Source of the DNA: an uncultured Paracoccaceae bacterium
GTDB lineage: Bacteria; Pseudomonadota; Alphaproteobacteria; Rhodobacterales; Rhodobacteraceae
Assembly: GCA_913062865.1 (NCBI GenBank)
Contig: CAJXWO010000015.1
Location: 1 to 53,767 of the forward strand
Length of the DNA: 53,767 nucleotides
Reading direction: 5' to 3'
Shown: piece by piece, positions 1 through 9,356 of the stretch
Layout: every line of letters begins with the position of its first letter
Numbering within the stretch: position 1 is the stretch's first letter
Translations under genes and position numbers: made by a program
Notes under the pieces: model-generated
The model's database searches: none
Told to the model about the DNA's origin: nothing
The model's input: the letters and a program-made list of their open reading frames with translations, nothing else

Positions 1-71
1 GTAGCTCAGTTGGTTAGAGTGCCGGCCTGTCACGCCGGAGGTCGCGGGTTCGAGCCCCGTCAACCGCGCCA
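1..71 (+). tRNA. tRNA-Asp (GTC), 5' end cut off by window edge
   Basis: The sequence starts inside the acceptor/D-arm boundary. The D-loop, the anticodon stem 22-26/34-38 with a 7-base loop, and the T-arm carrying GGTTCGAGCC are all present. The anticodon GTC lies at 29-31, which reads Asp codons. The 3' acceptor strand CAACCGC is followed by discriminator G and an encoded CCA at 69-71. The matching 5' acceptor strand lies before base 1, so the gene is partial here. Confidence 0.95.
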
Positions 72-98
72 CTTTTCCGTTGGTACGATGGACACGCC

Positions 99-335
99 AT
101 GCGCCGAATGATCGACGACTTGCCCTGGGCCGTGGCGATCGTGCTGGCGCTGACCCTGGGCCTGGCCCCGTTCACCCCCGAACCGCACCTTCTGGAGAAG
201 CTGCGCATGCTGGCGGCTGGCACGTTGCGCGCGCCCATCGACATCTTCGACCTGGCCTTGCACGGGCTGCCGTGGTGTCTTTTGATCGCCAAGGCGGCCT
301 TCGCCCTAGCCGGCCGCGGCGCGGGCAAGGGATGA
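99..335 (+). CDS. small membrane protein of unknown function (78 aa)
   Basis: A 78-residue protein with a hydrophobic segment near residues 8-25, a second near 50-72, and a short charged stretch (PEPHLLEKLRML) between them. Proteins of this shape are often labelled 'RND transporter' in proteobacterial genomes, but at this length it cannot be an RND pump and I do not accept that function. It lies 28 bp after tRNA-Asp on the same strand and is followed by a convergent gene. Role unknown; probably a real gene because the composition and hydrophobic pattern are protein-like. Confidence 0.7.
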   Translation: MRRMIDDLPWAVAIVLALTLGLAPFTPEPHLLEKLRMLAAGTLRAPIDIFDLALHGLPWCLLIAKAAFALAGRGAGKG

Positions 336-402
336 CCCGAAGGCGCGTGCGCGGGAGTCTTCGACAGACTTCGGATCGGACACCTGCAAAGGTTCCGGGC
401 GC

Positions 403-1269
403 CTAGTCGGACAGGAAGCGCATCAAGGCCGCTGCGGTCTCGGCCGGATGGGTGTCTGGAAAGAAATGTCCGCCGGGCACCGCCTCGGCCCGCATATCCG
501 CCAGCCGGTCCGCCCAGGTCGCGGGCACGTCATAGGCGCGCGCCATGGCGCCGTCGGCGCCGTAAAGGACCAGCGCGGGGCAGGGGACCCGGCGGCCGAG
601 GTCGGCGGCATCGAGGGCCATGTCCACCTCCAGCGCCGCGCGGTAGTCGTTGCACATGGTATGCATGACCTCGGGCCGCGCCCAGGCCGCGCGGTAGGCG
701 GCCAGCGCGTCAGCGTCGAAATCCGACAGCTTCGCCGCGCCCCAGCCGGTAAGGCAGCTTTCGTAAAAGGCATCGGGGTCTGCGCCGATCATCCGCTCGG
801 GGCCCGGCGCGGGCTGGGCCAGGAAGAACCAGTGGTAATAGGCCTTGGCCACGGGCCAGGTCAGCCGGTCGAGCAAGAGATGCGTGGGCACGATGTCCAT
901 CACCGTCAGCGACAAGAGCACCTCGGGCGCGTCCAGCGCCATCCGGTGCGCCGTGCGCCCGCCCCGGTCATGGCCCACGACATGGAACCGCTCGACCCCC
1001 AGGTGCCGCGTCAGCGCCACCTGGTCGGCGGCCATCGCGCGGAACGACATGGCGGCGACGCCGTCGGGGCGGCCGCTGTCGCCATAGCCGCGCAGATCGG
1101 CGGCGACGACGGTGAAATGCCGGGCCAGGACCGGCGCCACCCCCTTCCACATCGCGCGGCATTGCGGGTAGCCGTGAAGCAGCAGCACCGGCGGCCCGCT
1201 GCCGCCGATGTCATAGGCGATGCGCTGGCCGTCGAGCGTGACCGCGCCGGTCTCGAAGCCCGGGATCAC
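403..1269 (-). CDS. haloacetate (fluoroacetate-type) dehalogenase, alpha/beta hydrolase
   Basis: An alpha/beta-hydrolase of 288 aa from a GTG start 4 bp after the stop of the M20 peptidase gene, so the two are probably co-translated. It carries the fluoroacetate dehalogenase signature: nucleophile Asp101 with Arg102 and Arg105 in HDRGGR, Asp124 in MDIVPT, His145-Trp146 (halide pocket), Tyr208 in CNDYRA and the catalytic His268 near the C-terminus. The spacing between these residues is close to that of characterised fluoroacetate dehalogenases. In that family the enzyme hydrolyses a haloacetate to glycolate and halide in the cytoplasm. Actual substrate is inferred; related hydrolases without dehalogenase activity exist. 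No signal peptide. Confidence 0.8.
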   Translation of the reverse strand: MIPGFETGAVTLDGQRIAYDIGGSGPPVLLLHGYPQCRAMWKGVAPVLARHFTVVAADLRGYGDSGRPDGVAAMSFRAMAADQVALTRHLGVERFHVVGHDRGGRTAHRMALDAPEVLLSLTVMDIVPTHLLLDRLTWPVAKAYYHWFFLAQPAPGPERMIGADPDAFYESCLTGWGAAKLSDFDADALAAYRAAWARPEVMHTMCNDYRAALEVDMALDAADLGRRVPCPALVLYGADGAMARAYDVPATWADRLADMRAEAVPGGHFFPDTHPAETAAALMRFLSD

Positions 1270-1273
1270 CGGG

Positions 1274-2647
1274 TCACCGGGTCAGTGCGTCGAGGATCCG
1301 CGCCCAGCTGCGCGCGCCCTTGTGAAAGCTGCGCAGGTTGTATTTTTCGTTGGGGCTGTGGATCTGGTCGTCCTTGTTGCCATAGCCCACAAGCAGCGCA
1401 TCCATCCCCAGCACCGTCTTGAAATGCCCGGCAATGGGGATCGACCCGCCCATGCCGACAAAGACCGCCTGGGTGTTCCACTCGTCGCTCAGCGCGTCGC
1501 GGGCCTTTTCATAGGCCGGGTGGTCGGTGTTCATGTGGCCGGCCATCGCGCCCTTGCCGAGGGGAAAGTCGACGCTGGCATCGGGCGGGATCGCGCCCCG
1601 CACATAGTCTCGGAAGGCCGCGCTGATCTTGTCCGGGTCCTGTTGACCCACCAGGCGGAAGCTGACCTTGGCATGGGCCTGGGACGGGATCACCGTCTTG
1701 AAGCCTTCGCCCGTGTAGCCGCCCCAGATGCCGTTCACCTCGGCCGTGGGCCGCGACCAGATCATTTCGAGCGGCGTGCGGTCGGATTCGCCCGCCGGAT
1801 GCGACAGGCCGACCTCGCCGAGGAACTGGGCGGGGTCGAAATTCAGGCTGTCCCATTGCGCCTTCAGCTCGGGGTCGAGCTCGGGCACGTCGTCGTAGAA
1901 GCCGGGCAGGGTGCAGCGGCCGCTGTCGTCCTTCAGCCCCGCCAGGATCTTGGTCAGGATATAGATCGGGTTCGCGGCCATGCCCCCGTAAAGCCCCGAA
2001 TGCAGGTCGCGATTGGCGCAGGTCAGGTCGATCTGTTCGGTCACCATGCCGCGCAGCTGGGTGGTGATGGCGGGCGTATCGGCATCATACATGCCCGTGT
2101 CGCAGATCAGAGCGATGTCGGCGCGCAGTTCGTCGGCGTTTTCCTCCATGAACGGCACAAGCGAGGGCGAGCCCGATTCTTCTTCCCCTTCCAGAAGGAA
2201 GGTGATCTTGCAGGGCAGCGCACCATGGACGGCCTTCCACGCGCGGCAGGCCTCGATGAAGGTCATCAGCTGCCCCTTGTCGTCCGACGCGCCGCGGCCC
2301 CGCATCACGCGGCCCTTGTCGGTGTCCTCGATCGCGGGGTCGAACGGGTCGCGGTGCCACAGTTCGAGCGGGTCGACGGGCTGCACGTCGTAGTGGCCGT
2401 AGAACAGAAGATGCGGTCCGGGGCCGTCGACGTGGCCCACCACCATCGGGTGACCCGCGGTGGGACGCACGGAGGCATCGGCGCCCAGGCTGCGCAGATC
2501 CTCTGCCATCCAGTCGGCGGCGCGGGCGACATCCTCTTTGTAGGCTGGATCGGTCGAGATCGACGGGATGCGCAACAGCGCCATCAACCGTTCGAGCGAC
2601 GCGTCGATATCGGCGTCGATACGGGACAGGACGGGGTCGAGAGACAT
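1274..2647 (-). CDS. M20 family dipeptidase / metallopeptidase
   Basis: A zinc peptidase of the M20 (ArgE/DapE/carnosinase-like) family, 457 aa. Metal-binding elements are visible in order: GHYDVQP (His), RGASDDKGQ (bridging Asp), LEGEEESG (catalytic and metal Glu), CDTGMYD (Asp) and a late His in DDQIHSPNE. The dimerisation domain lies in the middle. The family cleaves dipeptides or short amide substrates in the cytoplasm. The start at 2647 is chosen because AGGAG lies 6 bases upstream and the protein opens with [10 protein letters not shown]; the frame stays open further upstream but lacks homology-like sequence there. Substrate not predictable. Confidence 0.9.
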   Translation of the reverse strand: MSLDPVLSRIDADIDASLERLMALLRIPSISTDPAYKEDVARAADWMAEDLRSLGADASVRPTAGHPMVVGHVDGPGPHLLFYGHYDVQPVDPLELWHRDPFDPAIEDTDKGRVMRGRGASDDKGQLMTFIEACRAWKAVHGALPCKITFLLEGEEESGSPSLVPFMEENADELRADIALICDTGMYDADTPAITTQLRGMVTEQIDLTCANRDLHSGLYGGMAANPIYILTKILAGLKDDSGRCTLPGFYDDVPELDPELKAQWDSLNFDPAQFLGEVGLSHPAGESDRTPLEMIWSRPTAEVNGIWGGYTGEGFKTVIPSQAHAKVSFRLVGQQDPDKISAAFRDYVRGAIPPDASVDFPLGKGAMAGHMNTDHPAYEKARDALSDEWNTQAVFVGMGGSIPIAGHFKTVLGMDALLVGYGNKDDQIHSPNEKYNLRSFHKGARSWARILDALTR

Positions 2648-2784
2648 GGAAGCTCCTGAGGTTGGACAGGGTGGATTGGCCGCGACGGTACCACGGCGCG
2701 GGCGCGTGTCCAGCCGGGCGGGGTGCCCTGGTTTCCGATAGGCGACGCCGCGTTCCGGGGCGGAACGCATGCCGCAGGGTCGGC

Positions 2785-2798
2785 TTGACCTACATCAA
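2785..2798 (+). promoter_or_regulatory. FnrL/FNR-type box upstream of hemA
   Basis: The 14-mer TTGACCTACATCAA matches the FNR consensus TTGAT-N4-ATCAA at 9 of the 10 specified bases. It lies 143 bp before the chosen hemA start, in the only long non-coding stretch here (2648-2940). FNR control of hemA is established in Rhodobacter, which supports the call. The transcription start is not visible from sequence alone. Confidence 0.75.
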
Positions 2799-2940
2799 GG
2801 CCGCGACAAACCGCCAGGCCGTAGGTTGTTGTCTGACAGGGGCGCGGCCTATATCCATTCTAAATCCAAAAGGGCCCGGTCGCGCGCGCCTTTCCCGGGA
2901 GGAGAGACGGCCGCAACGGAACAAAACGAAGGAGATGCCG

Positions 2941-4164
2941 GTGGACTACGCCCGTCAGCTCGATGCAGCGATTGATCGTCTTCACCAGGAGGGCCGGTAT
3001 CGGACCTTCATCGACATCGAGCGCAAGAAAGGTCAGTTTCCCCACGCCACCTGGCGGCGCCCCGATGGTGCCGAGGTGCCGATCACCGTGTGGTGCGGAA
3101 ACGACTACCTGGGCATGGGCCAGCACCCGGTTGTCCTCGAGGCGATGCACGAGGCCATCGACGCCACCGGCGCGGGCTCTGGCGGGACGCGCAACATCTC
3201 GGGCACCACGGTCTATCACAAGCGGCTCGAGGCCGAGCTGGCCGATCTCCATGGCAAGGAGGCGGCGCTTTTGTTCACCTCGGCCTACATCGCCAATGAC
3301 GCGACGCTTTCGACGCTGCCCAAGCTCTTTCCCGGGCTGATCATCTATTCCGACGAATTGAACCATGCCTCGATGATCGAGGGCGTGCGCCGCAATGGCG
3401 GGGCCAAGCGCATCTTTCGCCACAACGACGTGGCGCATCTGCGCGAGCTTCTGGCCGCCGACGATCCCGCCGCGCCCAAGCTGATCGCGTTTGAATCGGT
3501 CTATTCGATGGATGGCGATTTCGGGCCGATCGAAGAAATTTGCGATCTGGCCGACGAATTCGGCGCGCTGACCTATATCGACGAGGTCCACGCCGTGGGC
3601 ATGTACGGTCCCCGCGGGGGCGGCGTGGCCGAGCGTGACCGCCTGATGCACCGCATCGACATCATCAACGGGACGCTGGCCAAGGCCTATGGCGTGATGG
3701 GCGGCTATATCGCGGCCAGTCACAAGATGTGTGACGCCGTGCGCTCCTACGCGCCGGGCTTCATCTTCACCACGTCGCTGCCGCCCGCCGTGGCTGCGGC
3801 GGCTGCGGCGTCGGTCGCGCATCTGAAGACCGACACCGCCCTGCGCGAACGTCACCAGACCCAGGCCAGCATCCTCAAGACCCGGCTCAAGGGCATGGGT
3901 CTGCCGCTGATCGACCATGGCAGCCATATCGTGCCGGTGATCGTGGGCGATCCGGTGCATACCAAGCAGCTGAGCGACATGCTGCTCGACGGCTACGGGA
4001 TCTACGTTCAGCCCATCAACTTCCCCACTGTCCCGCGCGGGACCGAGCGGCTGCGCTTCACCCCGTCGCCGGTCCACGGCCCGGACGAAATGGACAAGCT
4101 TGTCAGGGCAATGGACGAACTTTGGTCCCATTGTGCGCTGAATCGCGCCGAACTCGCCGGGTAA
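2941..4164 (+). CDS. hemA: 5-aminolevulinate synthase
   Basis: Condenses glycine and succinyl-CoA to 5-aminolevulinate, the first step of heme and (where present) bacteriochlorophyll synthesis by the C4 route. PLP-dependent, cytoplasmic, 407 aa. The glycine-rich [15 protein letters not shown] segment, [15 protein letters not shown] and the PLP lysine Lys248 in NGTLAKAYG are all present, and Lys248 sits where it does in Rhodobacter HemA. I place the start at GTG 2941: AAGGAG ends 6 bases upstream and the product then begins MDYARQLD like known homologues. An ATG at 2935 would directly abut the ribosome-binding site. A candidate FNR box lies upstream. Monocistronic by appearance. Confidence 0.95.
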   Translation: MDYARQLDAAIDRLHQEGRYRTFIDIERKKGQFPHATWRRPDGAEVPITVWCGNDYLGMGQHPVVLEAMHEAIDATGAGSGGTRNISGTTVYHKRLEAELADLHGKEAALLFTSAYIANDATLSTLPKLFPGLIIYSDELNHASMIEGVRRNGGAKRIFRHNDVAHLRELLAADDPAAPKLIAFESVYSMDGDFGPIEEICDLADEFGALTYIDEVHAVGMYGPRGGGVAERDRLMHRIDIINGTLAKAYGVMGGYIAASHKMCDAVRSYAPGFIFTTSLPPAVAAAAAASVAHLKTDTALRERHQTQASILKTRLKGMGLPLIDHGSHIVPVIVGDPVHTKQLSDMLLDGYGIYVQPINFPTVPRGTERLRFTPSPVHGPDEMDKLVRAMDELWSHCALNRAELAG

Positions 4165-4187
4165 ACCTACGAACGCTGCATCGCGGC

Positions 4188-4215
4188 TTGAACTGTGCTA
4201 ACGTGCCGGTAACAA
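4188..4215 (+). promoter_or_regulatory. candidate sigma-70 promoter before the rodZ-like gene
   Basis: TTGAAC at 4188-4193 and TAACAA at 4210-4215 are separated by 16 bases, close to housekeeping promoter spacing. It lies just after hemA and 73 bp before the next start codon. The match is by eye only. Confidence 0.35.
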
Positions 4216-4287
4216 AAGCACATGCCGAATCGGGCGGGCCGTTTCGCGCGGCGCGTGTAGGGAACAGGCGGATATGGGGCATATTCG

Positions 4288-5523
4288 ATGATCGGGCGGC
4301 TACCGTCACGACAGAACAAGACGGCATCGCCAGAGCCGAAGGGCTTTGACGATTTCGACCTGCGCCTGGGCGACATGATGCGCGGCGAGCGGGCGACGCT
4401 TGGAAAGTCGTTGCTGGATGTGCAGCGCGAGCTGAAGATCAAGGCCGCCTATATCGCCGCCATCGAAAACGCCGATCCCAGTGCCTTTGACACGCCGGGC
4501 TTCATCGCGGGTTACGTGCGCTCTTACGCGCGCTACCTCGACATGGACCCGGATTACGCGTTCGAGAAATTCTGCCAGGAAAGCGGCTTTGCCACCGCCC
4601 ATGGCATGTCGGCCGAGGCGTCTTCGATCCGCAAGCCCGCGCGCGAGGAAAGCCGCGGGCAGCCGGCGGCGCCGCGCGATCCCTTTGCCCAGCCGGCCAC
4701 GCCCTTTGCGCCGGGCCGCGAGTCGCTTTTCCACCGGGTCGAGCCCGGTGCGATCGGGTCGAGCCTGGTTCTGATCGCGCTGATCGGTGCCATCGGGTTC
4801 GGCGGCTGGACGGTTCTGAAAGAGGTGCAGCAGGTCAAGCTGGCGCCCGTGGACCAGACCCCGGTGGTCTTGTCGGATCTCGATCCCCTGTCCCCGGCGT
4901 TGCGCACCACCGCCGAAGGCGACGGGGCCGCGTCGGATGGCGGCCTGAACGCCGGGACGAGCGAGGCGCTGAACCGTCTTTACCGCCCGCAGGCGCTGGA
5001 CGTGCCGGTTCTGGTCGCGCGCGACGCGCCGATCTCGACCCTCGACCCCACAACCGTCGGCAGCTTCACGCAACCGGGCGCCCCCGACACCGCGCCCCGT
5101 CGCGCCGAGGCGGCACCGGAGGGCGATACGCCCGTGCCCAGCGTGCCGCAGGTCGTCGAAACCGGACTGCCCAGCCTGGCCGTGATGGCCGTGCGCCCGG
5201 CCTGGGTGCGGGTGCGCGCGGCGGACGGCACCGTGATCTTCGAAGGGATCATGGACGCGGGCGACACCTACGATATTCCGGCCACCGAGGAACCGCCGAC
5301 CCTGCGCGTGGGCGCGTCGGGCGCCGTCTATTTCTCGGTCAACGGCGAAACCTACGGCCCGGCGGGGCCGCGCGGGTCGGTGACATCAAACCTGCCGCTT
5401 TCGGCCGAACATCTGACCACCGAATATGCCCTGGCCGATCCGGCGAGCGATGCCGACCTGGAGCGTATGGTGGCACAGCTGACCAGCGATCCGGAAACCG
5501 CTTCGGTCCCCGAGGCCGAGTGA
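4288..5523 (+). CDS. RodZ-like protein: HTH domain, one membrane span, DUF4115-type C-terminus
   Basis: 411 aa. Residues about 24-100 form a helix-turn-helix domain of the RodZ type (LGKSLLDVQRELKI followed by YIAAIENAD). A single membrane span covers about 155-177, then a long proline- and acid-rich periplasmic region leads to a C-terminal beta-rich domain (about 300-370, WVRVRAADGTVIFEG) like that of RodZ. RodZ family members anchor MreB to the inner membrane and help set rod shape. The gene sits 71 bp upstream of ispG, a pairing I recognise from related genomes. Whether it truly acts with MreB here is inference. Confidence 0.8.
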   Translation: MIGRLPSRQNKTASPEPKGFDDFDLRLGDMMRGERATLGKSLLDVQRELKIKAAYIAAIENADPSAFDTPGFIAGYVRSYARYLDMDPDYAFEKFCQESGFATAHGMSAEASSIRKPAREESRGQPAAPRDPFAQPATPFAPGRESLFHRVEPGAIGSSLVLIALIGAIGFGGWTVLKEVQQVKLAPVDQTPVVLSDLDPLSPALRTTAEGDGAASDGGLNAGTSEALNRLYRPQALDVPVLVARDAPISTLDPTTVGSFTQPGAPDTAPRRAEAAPEGDTPVPSVPQVVETGLPSLAVMAVRPAWVRVRAADGTVIFEGIMDAGDTYDIPATEEPPTLRVGASGAVYFSVNGETYGPAGPRGSVTSNLPLSAEHLTTEYALADPASDADLERMVAQLTSDPETASVPEAE

Positions 5524-5594
5524 TTACGCCCCATTGAACGCCGCGCGACGGCTGTTACCTTGGCGGTGACGTATTCAGCCAAAGGTCTGCCCCC

Positions 5595-6731
5595 ATGTCG
5601 CTCAATCCCGTCCGCCCGTGGCGCAACATCTATCGCCGCAAGAGCCGCCAGATCATGGTGGGCAACGTGCCCGTGGGGGGCGATGCGCCGATCAGCGTGC
5701 AGACCATGACCAACACGGTCACCACCGACATTCCCGGCACCATCGCCCAGGTCCAGGCCGCGGCCGAGGCGGGCGCCGATATCGTCCGCATCTCGGTCCC
5801 CGACGAGGCCTCTTCGAAAGCGCTGAAAGAGATCGTGGCGGAAAGCCCGGTGCCCATCGTCGCGGACATCCATTTCCACTACAAACGCGGAATCGAAGCC
5901 GCCGAGGCGGGCGCCGCCTGCCTGCGGATCAACCCGGGCAATATCGGGGACGCGACCCGCGTCAAGGAAGTGATCAAGGCCGCGCGCGACCACAATTGCT
6001 CGATCCGGATCGGGGTGAATGCCGGGTCGCTTGAAAAGCACCTGCTTGAGAAATACGGCGAGCCGTGCCCCGAGGCGATGGTCGAATCCGGGCTCGAGCA
6101 CATCAAGATCCTGGAAGACAACGACTTTCACGAGTTCAAGATCAGCGTGAAGGCCTCTGACGTGTTCCTGGCCGCCGCCGCCTACCAGGGCATCGCCGAG
6201 GCCACCGATGCGCCGATCCACCTGGGTATCACCGAGGCCGGCGGGCTGGTCAGCGGCACGATCAAATCGGCCATCGGTCTGGGCAACCTGCTGTGGATGG
6301 GGATCGGCGACACGATCCGCGTGAGCCTGTCGGCGGACCCCGTCGAAGAGGTGAAGGTTGGCTACGAGATCCTGAAATCGTTGGGCCTGCGGCACCGGGG
6401 CGTCAACATCATCTCGTGCCCGTCCTGCGCGCGGCAGGGTTTCGACGTGATCAAGACCGTCGAAGAGCTGGAAAAGCGGCTGGAGCACATCAAGACGCCC
6501 ATGAGCCTGTCGATCATCGGTTGCGTGGTGAACGGCCCGGGCGAGGCGCTGATGACCGATGTGGGCTTCACCGGCGGCGGGGCCGGGTCGGGCATGGTCT
6601 ACCTGGCGGGCAAGCAGAGCCACAAGATGTCGAACGACCGGATGATCGACCACATCGTCGAGGAGGTCGAGAAAAAGGCCGCCGAGATCGAAGCGCAGCG
6701 GGCCGCCGAGGCCGCCGAGGCGGCGGAGTAG
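5595..6731 (+). CDS. ispG: (E)-4-hydroxy-3-methylbut-2-enyl-diphosphate synthase
   Basis: IspG (GcpE) makes HMBPP from MEcPP in the non-mevalonate isoprenoid pathway, using a [4Fe-4S] cluster and reducing equivalents; cytoplasmic. The 378-aa protein has the TIM-barrel N-terminus ([20 protein letters not shown]) and the three cluster cysteines Cys275, Cys278 (SCPSC) and Cys310 (GCVVNGPGE), with the fourth ligand Glu317. The C-terminal tail is an alanine/glutamate-rich helix. It follows the RodZ-like gene on the same strand and is followed by a convergent gene ending 3 bp away. Confidence 0.97.
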   Translation: MSLNPVRPWRNIYRRKSRQIMVGNVPVGGDAPISVQTMTNTVTTDIPGTIAQVQAAAEAGADIVRISVPDEASSKALKEIVAESPVPIVADIHFHYKRGIEAAEAGAACLRINPGNIGDATRVKEVIKAARDHNCSIRIGVNAGSLEKHLLEKYGEPCPEAMVESGLEHIKILEDNDFHEFKISVKASDVFLAAAAYQGIAEATDAPIHLGITEAGGLVSGTIKSAIGLGNLLWMGIGDTIRVSLSADPVEEVKVGYEILKSLGLRHRGVNIISCPSCARQGFDVIKTVEELEKRLEHIKTPMSLSIIGCVVNGPGEALMTDVGFTGGGAGSGMVYLAGKQSHKMSNDRMIDHIVEEVEKKAAEIEAQRAAEAAEAAE

Positions 6732-6733
6732 GG

Positions 6734-7240
6734 CTAACGCGCCAGGTACCGCTCCAGCACAATCGGGGGCACGTCGCCGCGTACCATCATGTCGGGCAGC
6801 ACATAGGACGGGAAAAGGTCGAGGCCCAGGGCCTCGGCCAGCCGCGCGGTGGCCGGGTCGGCCATGTCCTTGACGGCAATGCCAAGGCCCGGATGCGCGT
6901 CAGCCAGATCGGTCAGCATGTCGGGCGCGGGGCTGTCGACGAAGACGGCCATTCCGGCGGTGCCGTCCCCGGATCCGATGCGGGCGTCGTTCGGCTCTGC
7001 GAAGAGCGCGCGCGCATGCGCGGCGATGAGCGCCAAGTCGCTTGCCACCTCGTCCGCATAGGGGGCGGGCACCGGCGGGTTCAGCACCGGATCGGCCAGC
7101 AGCGCAGGCTCTTCGAGGAACAGCGCGCGCAACTCTGCGTGGAACGCCGCACGCTCGGTGTCGGTCAGGTCGGCCAGGTCCACCGCGCCTGCGGGGGAAG
7201 CTGCCACCGCAAGGCAGAGCGCCTTAATCGTCCCGCGCAT
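6734..7240 (-). CDS. shrunken DsbA-like protein lacking the CxxC motif
   Basis: 168 aa with an N-terminal signal-like segment. Its start resembles the mature N-terminus of the upstream DsbA protein (DLADLTDTERAAFHAELRA against DLEAMTDAERAAFRAEVRA) and its end resembles the DsbA end (FPSYVLPDMMVRG against TPTFVLEDQMLRG). The active-site region reads VFVDSPAPDM where the neighbour has EFLDYRCGYC, and the helical insertion is nearly gone. It is therefore a paralogue that kept a minimal thioredoxin-like frame but cannot do thiol chemistry. The start overlaps the dsbA stop by 17 bp, so the two are translated together. Function unknown; perhaps a partner or chaperone-like domain. Confidence 0.75.
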   Translation of the reverse strand: MRGTIKALCLAVAASPAGAVDLADLTDTERAAFHAELRALFLEEPALLADPVLNPPVPAPYADEVASDLALIAAHARALFAEPNDARIGSGDGTAGMAVFVDSPAPDMLTDLADAHPGLGIAVKDMADPATARLAEALGLDLFPSYVLPDMMVRGDVPPIVLERYLAR

Positions 7241-7973
7241 CCGCGACCATGATCTCCATCTGCTCGAAGGGCACGTAGCCCCGCAGCATCTGGTCCTCGA
7301 GAACGAAGGTCGGCGTGCCGGTGATCTGCAACCGCTGGGCCAGCGCGCGGGTTTCCGCGATCGCTTCCGAGATGGCGTCGCTGTCCATCCCCGCCAGCAC
7401 GGCGTCGGCATCGAGCCCAAGCCCTTCGGCCAGGCGGCGCAGGCTGGCCTGTCCGATGTTGCCCTGGAAGGTCATCAGCGCATCCAGCGTGTCGTGATAG
7501 GCTTCGTCCCCCGCGACCGCGCGGACCGAAAGGGCAAACCGCGAGGCCAGCACCGACTCCGGACCGAGGATCGGGAATTCCTTGACGATGTAGCGGATGT
7601 TGCCGTCTTCCTCGATCAGGCGGGTGACGTCCTCATGGGCGCGCTTGCAATACCCGCAGCGGTAATCGAGAAACTCGACCAGCGTGATGTCGCCCTCGGG
7701 ATTGCCGCCGACCCAGGAAAAACCGTCGTCGAAGATGTCCGCCGCATTGACCTGCACGAGGTCGAGATCCTGCTGGACCTGGGCCTGGGCCTGGCGCTCT
7801 TCAAGCACCTGGACCGCTTCCATGATGATCTCGGGGTTCTCCATCAGATAGGCGCGGACCTCGGCGCGGAACGCCGCGCGCTCCGCGTCGGTCATCGCCT
7901 CGAGGTCGAGGGCCTGGGCCGGGGCGGCCAGGGTGGCTGCGGTCAGGACCGCGGCGATCAGGGGACGGGGCAT
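7224..7973 (-). CDS. periplasmic DsbA-family thiol oxidoreductase
   Basis: 249 aa with a Sec signal peptide (about residues 1-22, ending AQA) and a thioredoxin fold with the catalytic CGYC at 106-109 and cis-proline segment TGTPTF near the end. An N-terminal helical extension precedes the fold (MTDAERAAFRAEVRAYLMENPEII), as in the Com1/BdbD-like DsbA group. It likely forms or shuffles disulphides in exported proteins. It lies 16 bp downstream of the BepA-like protease, which also works on envelope proteins, and is followed by an overlapping redox-dead relative. The redox partner is not in the window. Confidence 0.88.
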   Translation of the reverse strand: MPRPLIAAVLTAATLAAPAQALDLEAMTDAERAAFRAEVRAYLMENPEIIMEAVQVLEERQAQAQVQQDLDLVQVNAADIFDDGFSWVGGNPEGDITLVEFLDYRCGYCKRAHEDVTRLIEEDGNIRYIVKEFPILGPESVLASRFALSVRAVAGDEAYHDTLDALMTFQGNIGQASLRRLAEGLGLDADAVLAGMDSDAISEAIAETRALAQRLQITGTPTFVLEDQMLRGYVPFEQMEIMVADARDD

Positions 7974-7989
7974 GTCTCTCTCCGGTCTG

Positions 7990-9303
7990 TTACTTGGCCA
8001 GCTTGGCCGCTCTGAGCACGTCTTGTGCCCGTTTCCAAGGGCCCGAACCCTGCGGCAGAAGGTCCGCGGCCCGTTTCGCGTGCAGCCCGGCATCCTTGAG
8101 CCGGCCCTGCACCGCATAGCGTTCGGCGGTGACGAGCGATGCCATGGCATTCTGCCCGTTGCGCGCATAGGCCACGGACAGATCGCGCAGGATGCGCGCA
8201 TCGCGGAAATCCCGTGCGCGGGCCTGTTCCAGCACCTTGAGCGCCGCGCCGTACTGTTCCGACGCCAGCAGCGCGCGGCCCTGGCCGCCCAGGATCAGCG
8301 GGTGCCCGGGGGCAAGCGACGCGGCCTTGCGGTAGGCCGCCACAGCCGCGCCCGCCTGGCGGCTTTCCAGCAGGATCTGGCCTTTCAGGTCATACAGGAA
8401 CGGATCCTGTGGGCGTTGGGCGATGGCGCGGTCGATGGCGGCCAGCGCCCGGCGGCTGTCGGAGTTGCGGTGATGGGCCACGGCTTCGCGCATCAACGCG
8501 ATGTCGGCGCTGGGGCTGCCATCTGCGCGGCGCAGCGTCCAGTTGGGTGCGCGGGTAAAGGCCGACAGCTTGCCCTGCGCGCGGGCGAACCAGTAGGTCG
8601 CGCTGGGGCTGTCGCCCTGCGGTCCGGGATTGGCATTCACGAAAGCCTCCATCGCCCGGGCGCGTTCACGCGACAGGGGATGGGTGCGCATATAAGGGTC
8701 CTGGCGGCCCACGTTCAGCGCTTCCTGTCCCTCGAAAAGGTCATGGACTTCGACCGCGCCACGGGGATCGACCCCCGCGCGCACCATGTAGCGCACGCTC
8801 GACTGGTCGGCCGAGGCCTCTTCGGCCCGGGTATGGCTGAGGAACAGGCGCATGGCCGAACTTTGCGCGCCCAGCGAAAGCCCCGCTGCCGCCCGTCCGG
8901 ACCCGCCGGCGGCTGCAGCGGCGGCAAGGATCGCACCCAGCCCGGCGGCGGTGCGCGCGCTGCGCAGGTTGGCGCTGCGGCGGGCGAGGTGACCGTTTGC
9001 GATATGCGCCGCCTCGTGCGCGATCACCGCCTGCAGGGCCGCCGCGCGGTCGAGCTTCAGCAAAAGACCGGAATGGATGAAGATGTGGTCGCTGTCGGCG
9101 ACGAAGGCGTTCAGCGTCCGGTCGTCGATCAACAGCACGCGGATGCGGTTCGGGTTCAGCCCCGCCGCCTGCAGGATCGGCGCGGCCAGCCGGTTGAGCG
9201 CGTATTCGATATCCGCGTCGCGCAGCAGGGTCGCTGCCACCGCCTGAACCGGCATGAGCACAGCAAGCGTGAAGATCAGGACGGCCGCGCGCAGCGGATG
9301 CAT
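7990..9303 (-). CDS. BepA-like periplasmic M48 metalloprotease with TPR repeats
   Basis: 437 aa with a signal peptide (about 1-23), a zinc protease domain with HEAAH at 96-100 and a downstream glutamate in AEEASADQSS as third ligand, then an alpha-helical TPR-rich C-terminal half from about residue 260. This architecture is that of BepA/YfgC, which chaperones or degrades outer-membrane beta-barrel proteins such as LptD. It is head-to-head with the aminotransferase gene, with start codons 54 bp apart. Likely first gene of an envelope-quality operon with the DsbA gene. Confidence 0.88.
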   Translation of the reverse strand: MHPLRAAVLIFTLAVLMPVQAVAATLLRDADIEYALNRLAAPILQAAGLNPNRIRVLLIDDRTLNAFVADSDHIFIHSGLLLKLDRAAALQAVIAHEAAHIANGHLARRSANLRSARTAAGLGAILAAAAAAGGSGRAAAGLSLGAQSSAMRLFLSHTRAEEASADQSSVRYMVRAGVDPRGAVEVHDLFEGQEALNVGRQDPYMRTHPLSRERARAMEAFVNANPGPQGDSPSATYWFARAQGKLSAFTRAPNWTLRRADGSPSADIALMREAVAHHRNSDSRRALAAIDRAIAQRPQDPFLYDLKGQILLESRQAGAAVAAYRKAASLAPGHPLILGGQGRALLASEQYGAALKVLEQARARDFRDARILRDLSVAYARNGQNAMASLVTAERYAVQGRLKDAGLHAKRAADLLPQGSGPWKRAQDVLRAAKLAK

Positions 9304-9356
9304 TGACGGGCTCCTACAATCCCGGTGAAAGGTGGGGTCAGCTTACGGAGGTCAGG

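Noticed and set aside
99..335. Small membrane protein as an RND transporter
   Set aside because: At 78 residues with two spans it cannot be an RND pump.
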